The translations under genes were made by a program, and so were the position numbers. 64,000 nt of DNA from Desulfobacula sp. (GTDB lineage Bacteria; Desulfobacterota; Desulfobacteria; Desulfobacterales; Desulfobacteraceae): NCBI RefSeq assembly GCF_030145145.1, contig NZ_JAQYWD010000008.1, forward strand, positions 62,001 through 126,000, in the 5' to 3' direction. The notes under the pieces were generated by a model. That model saw only the letters and a list, made by a program, of their open reading frames with translations. It was not told where the DNA came from and ran no database searches. Of this stretch, positions 26,162 through 35,891 are shown in pieces. How positions within the stretch are numbered: the stretch's first letter is position 1; each line of letters starts with the position of its first letter.

Positions 26162-27751
26162 TTATCGAAGCAGTTTTTTAATGTCTTTTCTTTTATCTTC
26201 CGCATAGAGTCTTCGCAATTTTGGTTTTTCGATTTTCCCGGTGGGGTTTCTGGGGACATCTCCAAAAAATATTTTTCTCAGGTGTTTATATCGGGGAAGG
26301 TCCTGTTGAAATTCGATGATATCACTTTCGCAAAGTATACACCCCGGCTTAACACTGATGATCCCGGCAGGAATTTCTCCCAACCGATCGTCCGGGATGC
26401 CGATAACTGCAATATCTTTTATTCGTTTGTTGTGTAGAAAAAAATTTTCAATTTCAACGGGAAAAATGTTTTCTCCGCCGTAGATAATCATGTCTTTTTT
26501 CCGATCCACAAGCCAGATAAGCCCGTGGATATCATATCTGGCAATGTCGCCGGTGTGAAGCCACCCGTCTTTGAGGGCCTCGGCCGTGGCCTCGGGGTTC
26601 TTATAGTATTCTTTCATGACCCCCGGACCTTTGACAATGAGTTCCCCGGATTCATTGCCGAACAGCAGGTTTCCCTGTTTGTCCACAATTTTTGCTTCCC
26701 ACTCAAATCCGGGTGATCCAATGGGACCGATTTTGTCCGCATTTTCCATGCCCAAATGAACACACCCCGGGCCGGTGGATTCAGTCAGTCCGTAATTTGT
26801 ATCGTAATCTTGACCGGGAAAATAGGTGGACCAGTTTTTAATCAGGCTTGGCGGCACTGGTTGGGCTCCGGCATGCATCAATCGCCACTGGGAAAGGGTG
26901 TATTTTGACAGATCGATTTCTTTATTTTCAATGGCAATAAGGATGTCATGGGCCCAGGGAACCAGAAGCCAGGCAATAGTACACAACTCTTCGGAGACAG
27001 CCTCGATTATCCATTGGGGGGTTACCCCCTTTAGAAGGATACATTTCCCGCCTACCAGAAAACTGCCCATCCAGTGCATCTTGGCACCGGTATGATACAG
27101 GGGAGGAATACAAAGGAAAATGTCTTCATGGGTCTGACCATGATGGGCCTGTTCCACATAACATGCCTGCTCAAGGTTTCTATGGGTTAAAAGGACGGCT
27201 TTTGGGTTTCCGGTTGTGCCACTGGTAAAATATAACGCAGCATCATCCTCAACATCCAGAGGCACCTCCAGAGGGTCATCTCCTGATTCCGGTTCAATGA
27301 ATTTTTCATAGGGTACCGCCCAGTCAGGACACATCGTTTCCGGGCCTGTAAAAATCCAGAGTTGGACGGATTTTTCAAGCTCATTTCGGACAGCTTCAAT
27401 TTTTTCGATGAATTCTTCCCCGAATATAAACACGGTGGCTTCAGCGGTGCGGGTGCAAAGAAGGATTTTGTCAGATTCAAATCTGAAGTTTAAGGGGACT
27501 GCCCAGGCCCCTGTGTAAAGGATGCCAAAATAAATGGGAAGCCAGTCAAGACTATTGGTCATTAGTTGTACAATTTTGTCCCCTTTTTGGATCCCCCGTT
27601 TTTTAAGGGCATTGGCCAGTCGATTGGATGTCCGATAAAAGCCTTCCCAGGTAATGGATTTTCGGGAATTCTCAGAAGGTATACGCTCCACCAGAGCGGT
27701 CTCGTTTTTATACTTCCAGGCATTTCTGGTTAGAATTTCAGTGATAATCAT
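26162..27751 (-). CDS. AMP-forming acyl-CoA synthetase
   Basis: A 529-residue adenylate-forming CoA ligase. Motifs: FTSGTTGNPKAVLLTH (A3, about 175-190), NYGLTESTGPG (A5, about 318-328), HTGDIARYDIHG (A7), DRKKDMIIYGGENIFPVEIE (A8) and the catalytic Lys in PRNPTGKIEKPKL (A10). It activates a fatty or other carboxylic acid. Differs clearly from the ligase at 9282-10943, so it is not a recent duplicate. Sits between dnaK and lolA on the minus strand. The dnaK terminator lies just downstream of dnaK, so this gene needs its own promoter upstream of 27751. Confidence 0.88.
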   Translation of the reverse strand: MIITEILTRNAWKYKNETALVERIPSENSRKSITWEGFYRTSNRLANALKKRGIQKGDKIVQLMTNSLDWLPIYFGILYTGAWAVPLNFRFESDKILLCTRTAEATVFIFGEEFIEKIEAVRNELEKSVQLWIFTGPETMCPDWAVPYEKFIEPESGDDPLEVPLDVEDDAALYFTSGTTGNPKAVLLTHRNLEQACYVEQAHHGQTHEDIFLCIPPLYHTGAKMHWMGSFLVGGKCILLKGVTPQWIIEAVSEELCTIAWLLVPWAHDILIAIENKEIDLSKYTLSQWRLMHAGAQPVPPSLIKNWSTYFPGQDYDTNYGLTESTGPGCVHLGMENADKIGPIGSPGFEWEAKIVDKQGNLLFGNESGELIVKGPGVMKEYYKNPEATAEALKDGWLHTGDIARYDIHGLIWLVDRKKDMIIYGGENIFPVEIENFFLHNKRIKDIAVIGIPDDRLGEIPAGIISVKPGCILCESDIIEFQQDLPRYKHLRKIFFGDVPRNPTGKIEKPKLRRLYAEDKRKDIKKLLR

Positions 27752-27778
27752 TTAAAAACAAAGGCCCCTCTTTAGATA

Positions 27779-27816
27779 TAAAAATCCTGCCGTGCAACTA
27801 TAAAACACGGCAGGAT
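27779..27816 (-). terminator. Intrinsic terminator of grpE-dnaK
   Basis: On the minus strand ATCCTGCCGTG pairs perfectly with CACGGCAGGAT (27806-27816 and 27784-27794; 11 bp, 11-base loop), followed by a T run (TTTTTAT). It lies 26 bases after the dnaK stop. Confidence 0.85.
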
Positions 27817-27841
27817 GATATTCAACAGGTTTTGTATTTTT

Positions 27842-29752
27842 TTACTTGTCTTTTTTTACTTCTTCAAAGTCAGCGTCCACAACATCATCGTCATCCTGGG
27901 GTGGTGTACCCGCACCAGCCCCCTGCGCACCCTGGCCATCCTGGGATGCCTGCTGGTACATGACCTCGGCAAGCTTATGGGATGCCTGGGACAAGGCTTC
28001 AATTTTTTGCTTGATGTCATCAATATCGTTTGATTCTTTGGCCTGTTTCAGAGCTTCAACAGCGGCTTCAATGCCTTTTCTGGTCTCTTCATCAACCTTT
28101 CCGCCATGTTCTTTCAATGTTTTTTCCGTCTGGTCAACAAGTGCCTCTGCACTGTTTTTCGTATCAACCAGTTCTCTTTTTTTCTTATCATCTTCGGCAT
28201 GCAGCTCTGCATCCTTTACCATCTGGTTGATTTCATCTTCTGAAAGACCACTGGCCGCGGTGATACGGATGGATTGTTGTTTTGCGGTTGCCTTGTCTTT
28301 TGCGGCGACATGAACAATCCCATTGGCATCAATATCAAAGGAAACCTCAATCTGGGGTACGCCCCTTGGTGCCGGGGGAATTTCAGACAATTCAAATTGT
28401 CCAAGGGTTTTATTGTCTGCTGCCATTTGTCTTTCACCCTGAAGCACATGGATGGAGACGGCGGGCTGATTATCGGCAGCAGTTGAAAATACCTGGCTTT
28501 TTTTGGTGGGAATGGTTGTGTTTTTGTCAATGAGTTTGGTCATCACGCCACCAAGGGTTTCAATGCCCAGAGATAAGGGCGTAACATCCAGCAGAAGAAC
28601 ATCATTGACATCCCCCTGCAGCACACCGGCCTGAACCGCTGCACCCATGGCAACAACCTCATCCGGATTGACGCCTTTATTGGGTTTTTTCCCAAATATT
28701 TTTTCAACCCGTTCCTGAACGGCGGGCATACGGGTCATCCCCCCAACAAGAACCACTTCATCAACACCACCAGATCCCAGATTGGCTTCTTTTAAAGCGG
28801 TTCTACAGGGTTTTTCAAGTTTATCCAAAAGATCGGAAACCAGAGATTCCAGTTTTGCCCGGGTCAACTTTACATCAAGGTGTTTGGGGCCGGATGCATC
28901 AGCAGTTATAAACGGCAGGTTGATACTGGTTTCAGTGGATGTTGACAGTTCCATTTTGGCTTTTTCAGCCGCTTCTTTCAGCCGCTGGAGGGCCATTTTA
29001 TCACTTCGAACGTTAATCCCCTGTTCTCTTTTAAATTCATCGGCAATATAATCAATAATTCTCAGGTCAAAATCTTCTCCGCCTAAATGGGTATCCCCGG
29101 AGGTTGATTTTACTTCGAATACGCCATCGCCGATTTCAAGGACGGAAACATCAAATGTACCTCCGCCTAAATCGAATACGGCAATTTTTTCTTCGCCTTT
29201 TTTATCCAGTCCATAAGCCAGAGATGCTGCTGTGGGTTCATTGATAATTCGTTTGACGATAAGACCGGCGATTTTGCCGGCATCTTTTGTGGCTTGTCTC
29301 TGGCTGTCATTAAAATAGGCGGGTACGGTAATAACCGCTTCTGTGACCTCTTCTCCCAGATAATCTTCTGCCGTCTTTTTGATATTGGCCAGTATAAAGG
29401 ATGAAATTTCAGCCGGGCTGTATTGTTTTCCCCTTAGATTGATTCGGGTGTCGCCATTGGATGCGGCTTCAATTTTATACGGAAGATTTGGAATATCATT
29501 CTGGATTTCGGTTGAATTAAATTTTCGTCCGATTAATCTTTTGACACCGAACACCGTGTTCTCAGGGTTAGTGACTGCTTGCCTTTTTGCGATTTGACCC
29601 ACAATGCGTTCACCGCTTTCCGTAACAGCAACGATGGATGGTGTGGTTCGACCGCCTTCTGCATTTGAAATGATTTTTGCTTCACCGCCTGATTCCATAA
29701 CTGCTACACAAGAATTGGTTGTTCCTAAATCTATTCCAATTATTTTACCCAT
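27842..29752 (-). CDS. dnaK: Chaperone DnaK (Hsp70)
   Basis: A 636-residue Hsp70. ATPase domain: [13 protein letters not shown] (about 5-17), [12 protein letters not shown] (about 191-202) and [13 protein letters not shown] (about 333-345). Substrate-binding domain from about 390, then the helical lid and a Gln/Gly-rich tail ([15 protein letters not shown]) ending in an acidic EEVKKDK. It folds and disaggregates proteins with GrpE and a DnaJ. GrpE lies 21 bases upstream; no dnaJ or hrcA is adjacent. No CIRCE element is seen upstream. Confidence 0.98.
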   Translation of the reverse strand: MGKIIGIDLGTTNSCVAVMESGGEAKIISNAEGGRTTPSIVAVTESGERIVGQIAKRQAVTNPENTVFGVKRLIGRKFNSTEIQNDIPNLPYKIEAASNGDTRINLRGKQYSPAEISSFILANIKKTAEDYLGEEVTEAVITVPAYFNDSQRQATKDAGKIAGLIVKRIINEPTAASLAYGLDKKGEEKIAVFDLGGGTFDVSVLEIGDGVFEVKSTSGDTHLGGEDFDLRIIDYIADEFKREQGINVRSDKMALQRLKEAAEKAKMELSTSTETSINLPFITADASGPKHLDVKLTRAKLESLVSDLLDKLEKPCRTALKEANLGSGGVDEVVLVGGMTRMPAVQERVEKIFGKKPNKGVNPDEVVAMGAAVQAGVLQGDVNDVLLLDVTPLSLGIETLGGVMTKLIDKNTTIPTKKSQVFSTAADNQPAVSIHVLQGERQMAADNKTLGQFELSEIPPAPRGVPQIEVSFDIDANGIVHVAAKDKATAKQQSIRITAASGLSEDEINQMVKDAELHAEDDKKKRELVDTKNSAEALVDQTEKTLKEHGGKVDEETRKGIEAAVEALKQAKESNDIDDIKQKIEALSQASHKLAEVMYQQASQDGQGAQGAGAGTPPQDDDDVVDADFEEVKKDK

Positions 29753-29773
29753 AACTTACCCTCCAAGATAGCT

Positions 29774-30379
29774 TTAATTTTCTTTAAGTGCTTCATTTTT
29801 TTCTAGTTTTTTTGAGACAATAACCATAGCAGGCCTGATTAATCGGCCATGGAGACAATACCCTTTCTGCAGAACGGTCGTGACAGTGTTCTCAGGAACT
29901 TCATCGGTTTCTTCCTGGTTGACAGCCTGGTGAAAATTCGGGTCAAACAATTGATTTTCAGCCTCCACCGGCGTGACATTAAAGGTCTCAAAAAGCTTGA
30001 TAACTTCCTTGTGTGTCAGCCTAACCCCTCCGAGCAAACCGTCTTCATCTGATGTCTCTTTAGCGGATAGGATGGCCCTTTCAAGATTATCGACAACAGT
30101 TAATAACTGTCTGAAAACAGCCTCATTTGCAAATTTTTTAAACTCATCCAGCTCCCGTTGCTTTCTTTTTTTAAAGTTTTCAAATTCAGCCAACAGCCTT
30201 AAATTTCGGTCTTTTTCATCCGAAAGCTGCTCTTTCAGCTCATTGATCACCGTTTTATCAGATGTATTTTTTTTTTGCGATTTTTCGGGTTTGTCTTTTA
30301 CGTTAACTTCCTTCGCTTTTTTTTCGGGAGAACCCTCTGGTTTGGTTTCTTTCAGTGGTTTCTTTTTTTCTTTTGCCAA
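29774..30379 (-). CDS. grpE: Nucleotide exchange factor GrpE
   Basis: A 201-residue GrpE: a long, very Lys-rich disordered N-terminus (about 1-50), the dimerising coiled-coil helix (ELKEQLSDEKDRNLRLLAEFENFKKR), and the C-terminal beta wing with the family signature FDPNFHQAVNQEETDEVPENTVTTVLQKGY. It releases ADP from DnaK. First gene of grpE-dnaK, with TAGGAGA upstream. A TTGACA (30473-30478, minus) may be its -35 but the matching -10 is poor, so heat-shock promoter control is possible but not shown. Confidence 0.95.
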   Translation of the reverse strand: MAKEKKKPLKETKPEGSPEKKAKEVNVKDKPEKSQKKNTSDKTVINELKEQLSDEKDRNLRLLAEFENFKKRKQRELDEFKKFANEAVFRQLLTVVDNLERAILSAKETSDEDGLLGGVRLTHKEVIKLFETFNVTPVEAENQLFDPNFHQAVNQEETDEVPENTVTTVLQKGYCLHGRLIRPAMVIVSKKLEKNEALKEN

Positions 30380-30510
30380 TGTTTTCTCCTACTCCCAATA
30401 CCCTTTACTCAAGAGTCATTTCTAAAAATTATGAATTAAATTCTGGCTGAAAAATAAGTCTGTTTAAAAGCATGTCAAGATATAAAAATGATGGGGTTAA
30501 AAAGAAAGAA

Positions 30511-30670
30511 TCCGGCTGGCAGACGGTTAAGGAAAATTGCATGACCGGGATCGATCCACGACACAGAAGAGTTCACTTATCGCTGCTTCCTTCCGGACCT
30601 GACGAGGTTCATGGCCTTCTATTACGAGGCGACCGATCAGAATTATCCAAACCCGACCTGCACAGCCGGA
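30511..30670 (-). ncRNA. ffs: Signal recognition particle RNA (4.5S-like, extended)
   Basis: The minus strand holds the invariant SRP core GTCAGGTCCGGAAGGAAGCA (reverse of about 30583-30602), the apical GGAA tetraloop and the asymmetric Ffh-binding loop. A flanking helix pairs GATCGGTC (30631-30638) with GATCGATC (30549-30556). The outermost helix TCCGGCTG/CAGCCGGA (30663-30670 and 30511-30518) closes a 160-base RNA, followed by a T-rich run as in an intrinsic terminator. A sigma70-type promoter ends just upstream. The core is certain, the ends are inferred from the promoter and terminal helix. It is longer than the about 114-base E. coli 4.5S RNA. Confidence 0.88.
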
Positions 30671-30677
30671 CGATTCA

Positions 30678-30706
30678 TGTATAATGGTTTTTAAAGTTTT
30701 TTTCAA
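30678..30706 (-). promoter_or_regulatory. Promoter of the SRP RNA
   Basis: Minus strand TTGAAA (30701-30706), 17-base spacer, TATACA (30678-30683). The expected start of transcription, near 30671, coincides with the 5' end of the terminal helix of the SRP RNA. Confidence 0.7.
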
Positions 30707-30747
30707 GCGCAATTATTTTAGCAGTTGGTGGGGCGTTAAAATATGGG

Positions 30748-30775
30748 TTGAACAAGCGGTTTATTTTGGTATAGT
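30748..30775 (+). promoter_or_regulatory. Promoter of the STAS-protein gene
   Basis: TTGAAC (30748-30753), 16-base spacer, TATAGT (30770-30775). Transcription would begin near 30782, which argues that the ATG at 30782 is not the translation start and supports ATG 30842. Confidence 0.55.
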
Positions 30776-30841
30776 AATTCCATGCTTGATTATGGATTTA
30801 ATAACGGTAAACGGGTTAGTTTTTTACCACAGGAGAATGAT

Positions 30842-31150
30842 ATGAGTGAAATAGTGCATCAGGGAACCCAAACGATCATTAAACCCGGTATGGATGTTGT
30901 CGCTTCCATGGCCGAAGACTTTAAGGCAGAGCTGCTTGCGGTGATCAATGAATCTTCAACTGACGTGGTGATTGATCTGGAAGGTGTGGAAATGCTTGAT
31001 TCCATCGGGATAGGGGTGATTATTGCTGCACACAACACATTGAGCCAGTCTGACCGGAAACTCAAAGTGATCAACGTTGTGAAAGATGTTTATGGCCTGT
31101 TTGCCACCATGCGATTGAACCGTCGCTTCACCGTAGAAGCAATGGGATAG
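30842..31150 (+). CDS. STAS-domain protein (anti-sigma-factor antagonist type)
   Basis: About 102 residues forming one STAS domain: strands TQTIIKPG and TDVVIDLEGVEMLDSIGIGVIIAAHNTL (about 40-67). The phospho-acceptor position, normally D-S-x-G, reads MLDSIGIGV with the Ser kept. LKVINVVKDVYGLFATMRLNRRF is the usual third helix. Such proteins bind and relieve an anti-sigma factor or act in similar partner switching; the partner kinase is not in this window. ATG at 30842 has ACAGGAGA upstream, so the 20 in-frame codons before it are leader. Confidence 0.85.
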   Translation: MSEIVHQGTQTIIKPGMDVVASMAEDFKAELLAVINESSTDVVIDLEGVEMLDSIGIGVIIAAHNTLSQSDRKLKVINVVKDVYGLFATMRLNRRFTVEAMG

Positions 31151-31164
31151 CCCCGAGGCATAAA

Positions 31165-31533
31165 ATGAAATCACGAGTGTTTTTTTTGTGCGCTGTTTTT
31201 TTGGGGGGACTTTTGGTTTCAGCTTGCCAGGAGGAACGAGAAAAAAATGATTATTCAGGGTTTTCAAAGCTGATTGCGGAACGGAATAAGGCCCGCCATA
31301 AAGGGGTTGAAAATTCACTTGAAAACAAGGAGAGTTCAAAAAAAACATCAACAAATAATACCGGGAGTTCAACATCTTCTTCCACTGAAAAGAAAGAAAA
31401 ACTTTCATCGATTATCCTTTATCAGGAGGATGTGAAAATCGTTGGGTCAAAGTCTCAGCGGACCTTGGCAAAAGGGGTGGCCTATCTTAACAAGCAAGGT
31501 CAAATTGTAAGGATTAGGATTTTAAAAGAGTAG
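31165..31533 (+). CDS. Small lipoprotein, unknown function
   Basis: A 122-residue protein with a lipoprotein signal peptide (MKSRVFF, hydrophobic core, L-V-S-A-C at about residues 17-21). A low-complexity Ser/Thr/Lys/Glu linker (about 55-85) follows, and a small C-terminal domain (SIILYQEDVKIVGSKSQRTLAKGVAYLNKQGQIVRIRI) that looks like a beta-sheet. Not recognised as a named family. Fourteen bases after the STAS gene, likely co-transcribed. Envelope protein of unknown role. Confidence 0.7.
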   Translation: MKSRVFFLCAVFLGGLLVSACQEEREKNDYSGFSKLIAERNKARHKGVENSLENKESSKKTSTNNTGSSTSSSTEKKEKLSSIILYQEDVKIVGSKSQRTLAKGVAYLNKQGQIVRIRILKE

Positions 31534-31576
31534 GTGAAAAACACCAACCCACAAACGGATACGTGGTATTGTGGTT

Positions 31577-31653
<77 letters not shown>

Positions 31654-31721
31654 ACTTTTTTAACAGACATGAAAAAACTTGAGTATCATTTTTAAACAAT
31701 AAAGGCAAGAAATTTTGTGGT

Positions 31722-32417
31722 TTATTCTCCCATAAAATAGTGATCAATGCTTTTTGAAATGAGCACCGCATATTCATCCAGAATGATATCGATTTCATCC
31801 GGTGGTTGGGGCAGTGTTGATATACAGAAGGGTTCAATCAGTATGGCCGGCATGGTCAAGCCTTCAAGCAGCAGGATGGGGGAGCCTGTTGATAAAAATT
31901 GATGGGTTTTTTTATGGGTGGAAAAAATGCTGAAAAATGAATTGATGACCTGTTTGCTCCCGGGTTGATGCAGCAGGGGGTGTGATTTCCATGTGCTGTC
32001 GTTAGCGGTAGCCAATTTCGGGTAGGGGGCTGGTGGATCAAAATAGTAACAAAAAACAAAAGGTTGGTTTGAACGATGTAAATGGATGCTGAGAAAAAGG
32101 TCTGCCGTGTTTTTGTTTGCCAGAAAAATTCGTTCCCGGGCAGGAATATGTAAATCATTGTTTCGGGTCAAAAGAACATTGTATCGCTTTTCAAGCAGTT
32201 TTCCCGTTTTCCGGGCCAGTTTTAACGCAATGTTTTTTTCTTTCAGGCCGCTGGAAGAGATGAGTCCGGTATCGGTGCCCCCGTGGCCAGGGTCGATGAC
32301 AATCATTTGCTGGGTGGTTTGAATGGTTTGATACCCAACTCCCATGTTCGGTAGTATCAATAGGGATAAGAGGATAACAAACGCTGAAACTATTTCTTTG
32401 GGCAATTTTCTTGACAC
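31722..32417 (-). CDS. N-acetylmuramoyl-L-alanine amidase (Amidase_3)
   Basis: A 231-residue zinc amidase that cuts the bond between MurNAc and the peptide stem in cell-wall turnover. Signal peptide (about 1-29), then the Amidase_3 fold: DPGHGGTDTG (about 42-51, first Zn His), the Glu of LKEKNIALKLA (about 58-68), ARERIFLAN, and LSIHLHRS (second Zn His). The catalytic Glu near the end is seen in AILIEPF. No SH3 or AMIN domain. Start is GTG at 32417, but a TTG at 32405 with AAAGGTG upstream is also possible. Confidence 0.88.
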   Translation of the reverse strand: MSRKLPKEIVSAFVILLSLLILPNMGVGYQTIQTTQQMIVIDPGHGGTDTGLISSSGLKEKNIALKLARKTGKLLEKRYNVLLTRNNDLHIPARERIFLANKNTADLFLSIHLHRSNQPFVFCYYFDPPAPYPKLATANDSTWKSHPLLHQPGSKQVINSFFSIFSTHKKTHQFLSTGSPILLLEGLTMPAILIEPFCISTLPQPPDEIDIILDEYAVLISKSIDHYFMGE

Positions 32418-32466
32418 CTTTATATATAAGCGTTATCTTAGTAGACTTTGTGCAAAAGTAAATTTG

Positions 32467-32498
32467 ATGTAATATTATTTAATATATTACATTTTTTT
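32467..32498. repeat. AT-rich perfect palindrome upstream of tig
   Basis: ATGTAATAT (32467-32475) and ATATTACAT (32484-32492) are inverted copies around an 8-base centre, followed on the plus strand by a T run. It lies between the divergent amidase and tig genes. It could be a protein-binding site or a weak terminator, but the all-AT stem is unstable. Confidence 0.4.
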
Positions 32499-32561
32499 AA
32501 TTATTTGAAGCAGTGTTTAATAAATAATTCAATTTTAATAAAATGAATACAGGACGGAAAC

Positions 32562-33908
32562 ATGCAGGTAAAAATTGAAGATAAGAGCAGCGTAAAAAAA
32601 GTGCTCTCTTTTGAAATCCCCAAAGAGGACATTACCAAAGAACTTGATAAAGCATATAATGAGCTGAAAAAAAAAGCGGATGTGAAAGGATTCCGAAAGG
32701 GTAAAATTCCTCGCAAGGTTTTGGAAAATAGATTTTCAAAGGATGTTCACGCAGAGGTTGCACCGCGTTTGATCCAGGAAGCATTTATGGACGCCATTAA
32801 AAACCATGATCTGAATATTGTGGGGGGGCCCCAAATGGATCCACCGGAATTAGATCCTGACAAGGCGTATGCCTTCGATATCTCGGTGGAAGTCAAACCC
32901 GAACTTGATGACATCGAATTCCAAGGGATTGCGCTGGAAAAAACAAAGTATGAAATATCAGATGGTGAGATAGAAAGCCAGATATTCATGATTCAGAAAA
33001 CCATGGCTAAGAAACAAACCGTCCAAGAAGAACGTCCTGTAAAAGAGAGTGATTTTGTTCTGATAGATTATGAGGGATTTTTTAATGGAGAGCCTTTTGA
33101 GGCGGCCCCGAAAGTAGAAAATTTCGTTATGGGCATTGGACAGGGAACCCTGCCCAAAGAATTTTCTGAAAAGCTGATAGGGGCCATCCCAGTGCAGGAC
33201 CTTGAAATAGAAGTGCCATATGCGGATGATTATCATGATGAGCATCTCAAAGGAAAAACCCTTGTCTATAAGGTAGCCTTAAAAGAAATTCAGGAAGAGA
33301 TTCTGCCTGAACTTAACGATGATCTTGTAAAGGATCTGGGAAAATTTGAAACCCTGGATGATGTCCGGGCTTCCATTCGTGAAAATTTGGAAAAAGGATA
33401 TGCCCAAAGAATAAAGCACGAGCTTTCCGAACAGGTTTTCCAGAATCTTTTGGATAAATATACGTTTGAAGTGCCGGATGCCCTGATTGAAGGAGAGCTC
33501 AATGGTATTATAATGGAAGCAGAACAAGCGTATTCCGCCAATAATACCACCCTTGAGGAAGCCGGTTTGAGCAGTGATATGTTAAGGTCTCAGTATCGGG
33601 ATGTGGCAGAAAAGCAGGCCAGAAGACATTTGATTCTGGATAAAATTATTTCCCAGGAAACCCTGGAGCTTACGGATGAAGAATTGGAAAAAGGGTTTGA
33701 GGAAATGGCATTTGGGATGAATATGCCGGTTGATGCCGTAAAAAGTTTTTTCAACAGGGATCCCAAGCAGTTGGAATATTATAAACACGGCCAACTTGAA
33801 AAAAAGGCCATTGACCTTATAATAGAAAAAGGAAGCATTACCGACGTCGAACCTGAGGGGGCTGATGATGGTGCTGAAACTCAAGAAGCAGATGTACTAG
33901 ACGAGTAA
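32562..33908 (+). CDS. tig: Trigger factor
   Basis: A 448-residue ribosome-bound chaperone and peptidyl-prolyl isomerase. N-terminal ribosome-binding domain has GFRKGKIPRKVLENRF (about 43-58, the ribosome-docking signature). The FKBP-type domain (about 155-245) contains DFVLIDYEGFFNG, and the helical C-terminal domain follows with an acidic tail. It meets nascent chains at the ribosome exit. First of tig-clpP-clpX-lon, a common order. ACAGGACGGAAAC precedes the ATG. Confidence 0.96.
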   Translation: MQVKIEDKSSVKKVLSFEIPKEDITKELDKAYNELKKKADVKGFRKGKIPRKVLENRFSKDVHAEVAPRLIQEAFMDAIKNHDLNIVGGPQMDPPELDPDKAYAFDISVEVKPELDDIEFQGIALEKTKYEISDGEIESQIFMIQKTMAKKQTVQEERPVKESDFVLIDYEGFFNGEPFEAAPKVENFVMGIGQGTLPKEFSEKLIGAIPVQDLEIEVPYADDYHDEHLKGKTLVYKVALKEIQEEILPELNDDLVKDLGKFETLDDVRASIRENLEKGYAQRIKHELSEQVFQNLLDKYTFEVPDALIEGELNGIIMEAEQAYSANNTTLEEAGLSSDMLRSQYRDVAEKQARRHLILDKIISQETLELTDEELEKGFEEMAFGMNMPVDAVKSFFNRDPKQLEYYKHGQLEKKAIDLIIEKGSITDVEPEGADDGAETQEADVLDE

Positions 33909-33979
33909 GCGTAAGTTGTTATTTACCGTACAATACGCATTAAGAAAATGAAAACAAAAAAATTATAAGGAGTTGTATC

Positions 33980-34600
33980 GTGCCTCTAATTCCAATGGTT
34001 GTTGAGCAATCTAACAGAGGGGAGCGTGCTTATGACATTTATTCACGCCTTTTAAAGGATAGAATTGTTTTTATCGGATCGGCCATTGATAATGAGATTG
34101 CAAATCTTATTGTTGCCCAGCTGTTGTTTCTGGAATCTGAAGATCCTGAAAAGGATATCAGTTTTTATATCAATTCTCCAGGCGGCGTAGTAACGGCAGG
34201 TCTGGCGATCTATGATACCATGCAATATATAAAGTCGGATGTGGCAACCGTGTGTATCGGACAAGCCGCCAGTATGGGGGCACTTTTACTGACTGCAGGT
34301 GCTAAAGGGAAACGATTTGCCCTGCCGAATTCCAGAATAATGATTCATCAGCCACTTGGCGGTGCCCAGGGACAAGCCTCGGATATTAAAATTCAGGCCA
34401 ATGAGATTTTAAGGATGAGAGAAACCTTAAATGAGATCTTATCCACTCATACGGGTCAGGATATTAAAAAAATATCCGAAGACACTGAAAGAGATTTTTT
34501 CATGTCATCAATGGAAGCCATGACATATGGTATTGTTGACAGGGTTGTTGCTGACAGAAGTGAGTTGGAAGAAGAGATAGACGACTCTTCGAAGGAGTGA
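33980..34600 (+). CDS. clpP: ATP-dependent Clp protease proteolytic subunit ClpP
   Basis: A 206-residue serine protease. N-terminal [24 protein letters not shown] is the standard start. Catalytic triad: S in [11 protein letters not shown] (S98 region), H in [10 protein letters not shown] (about 123), D near 172 ([10 protein letters not shown]). Fourteen subunits form the chamber fed by ClpX. ATAAGGAGTTG is the ribosome site. clpX follows 7 bases after the stop. Confidence 0.98.
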   Translation: MPLIPMVVEQSNRGERAYDIYSRLLKDRIVFIGSAIDNEIANLIVAQLLFLESEDPEKDISFYINSPGGVVTAGLAIYDTMQYIKSDVATVCIGQAASMGALLLTAGAKGKRFALPNSRIMIHQPLGGAQGQASDIKIQANEILRMRETLNEILSTHTGQDIKKISEDTERDFFMSSMEAMTYGIVDRVVADRSELEEEIDDSSKE

Positions 34601-34607
34601 TTTAATT

Positions 34608-35867
34608 ATGGCTCGAAAAAATGAAGACAATGATCAGTTTTTCTGTTCTTTTTGTGGTAAAAATCAAAAAGAGGTTAAAAAACTGATTGCAGGCCCCAGT
34701 GTTTACATTTGTAATGAATGTATCAATTTGTGCGGTGAGATTATTGAAGATGAAGAAAAAGAAAAACAGGCTGAAAAGACTGGGTTAAAAGAGTTCTTAA
34801 AACCCAAACAGATAAAGGAATTGCTTGATACGTATGTTATTGAGCAGGATCATGCAAAAAAAGTGCTTTCTGTGGCAGTTTATAATCATTACAAACGTCT
34901 AAGTTCAACCCTGGAAAAAAAAAATGATGATGTGGAAATTGAAAAGAGCAATATCCTTATCATCGGTCCCACCGGGTGTGGGAAAACACTGCTTGCACAG
35001 ACCCTTGCCAGATTTTTAGATGTTCCCTTTGCCATCGCAGATGCCACGGCTTTGACCGAAGCGGGCTATGTTGGAGAAGATGTTGAAAATATCGTTCTTT
35101 CCCTTGTTCAGAATGCTGATTATGATATTGAGAAGGCTCAAAAAGGCATTATTTATATTGATGAGATCGATAAAATATCCCAGCGGGGTGACAACCCCTC
35201 CATAACCCGGGATGTTTCAGGGGAGGGTGTTCAACAGGCCCTTTTAAAAATCATAGAAGGCACGGTTGCCAGTATCCCGCCAAAGGGGGGGAGAAAACAT
35301 CCCCAGCAGGACTATGTAAAGGTGGATACGTCCAACATCCTTTTTATTTGTGGCGGGACGTTTACAGGGCTTGAAAAGGTCATTGAAAGAAGAATTACCC
35401 ATAAAACCATGGGATTTGGCGCTAAGATCGTTGATAAAAAGGACAAAAATATCGGTGAGCTTCTTGAACAGCTCAAACCCGAGGACCTGATTCGATTCGG
35501 ACTTATCCCGGAGTTTTTAGGCAGACTGCCCATTATTACATCCATTGGCGAATTGAATGAAAAATCATTGGTTAAAATTCTCACTGAGCCAAAGAATGCC
35601 ATTATTAAACAATACCAGGAATTGTTCAAGGTTGAAGGGGTGGACCTCCAATTTACGGATGAGGCCCTTGAAGCCATGGCCAAAGAAGCCGTAAAAAGAA
35701 AATCCGGGGCAAGGGGACTGCGGGCGATCATGGAAGAAACCATGTTGGATATCATGTATGAAATTCCGTCTAAAAAGAATGTCCGGGAGTGCGTGGTTGG
35801 AGAAGAAGTCGTTTTAAAAAATGAAGACCCGATACTGCTTTATGAGCAGCCTAAAAAGCAAGCCTGA
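34608..35867 (+). CDS. clpX: ATP-dependent Clp protease ATP-binding subunit ClpX
   Basis: A 419-residue AAA+ unfoldase. N-terminal zinc domain: FCSFCGKN and [10 protein letters not shown] (C4). Walker A GPTGCGKT (about 122-129), Walker [11 protein letters not shown], pore loop GYVGEDVEN, and the IGF loop region (TMGFGAK) that docks on ClpP. Sensor 2 [11 protein letters not shown]. Forms a hexamer that feeds ClpP. Lies 7 bases after clpP, with lon 24 bases downstream. Confidence 0.98.
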   Translation: MARKNEDNDQFFCSFCGKNQKEVKKLIAGPSVYICNECINLCGEIIEDEEKEKQAEKTGLKEFLKPKQIKELLDTYVIEQDHAKKVLSVAVYNHYKRLSSTLEKKNDDVEIEKSNILIIGPTGCGKTLLAQTLARFLDVPFAIADATALTEAGYVGEDVENIVLSLVQNADYDIEKAQKGIIYIDEIDKISQRGDNPSITRDVSGEGVQQALLKIIEGTVASIPPKGGRKHPQQDYVKVDTSNILFICGGTFTGLEKVIERRITHKTMGFGAKIVDKKDKNIGELLEQLKPEDLIRFGLIPEFLGRLPIITSIGELNEKSLVKILTEPKNAIIKQYQELFKVEGVDLQFTDEALEAMAKEAVKRKSGARGLRAIMEETMLDIMYEIPSKKNVRECVVGEEVVLKNEDPILLYEQPKKQA

Positions 35868-35891
35868 ACCTAAAGAGAGTTTTAAAATTTA

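Noticed and set aside
30527-30712. Small minus-strand frame across the SRP RNA
   Set aside because: It covers the conserved SRP RNA core and has no coding evidence.
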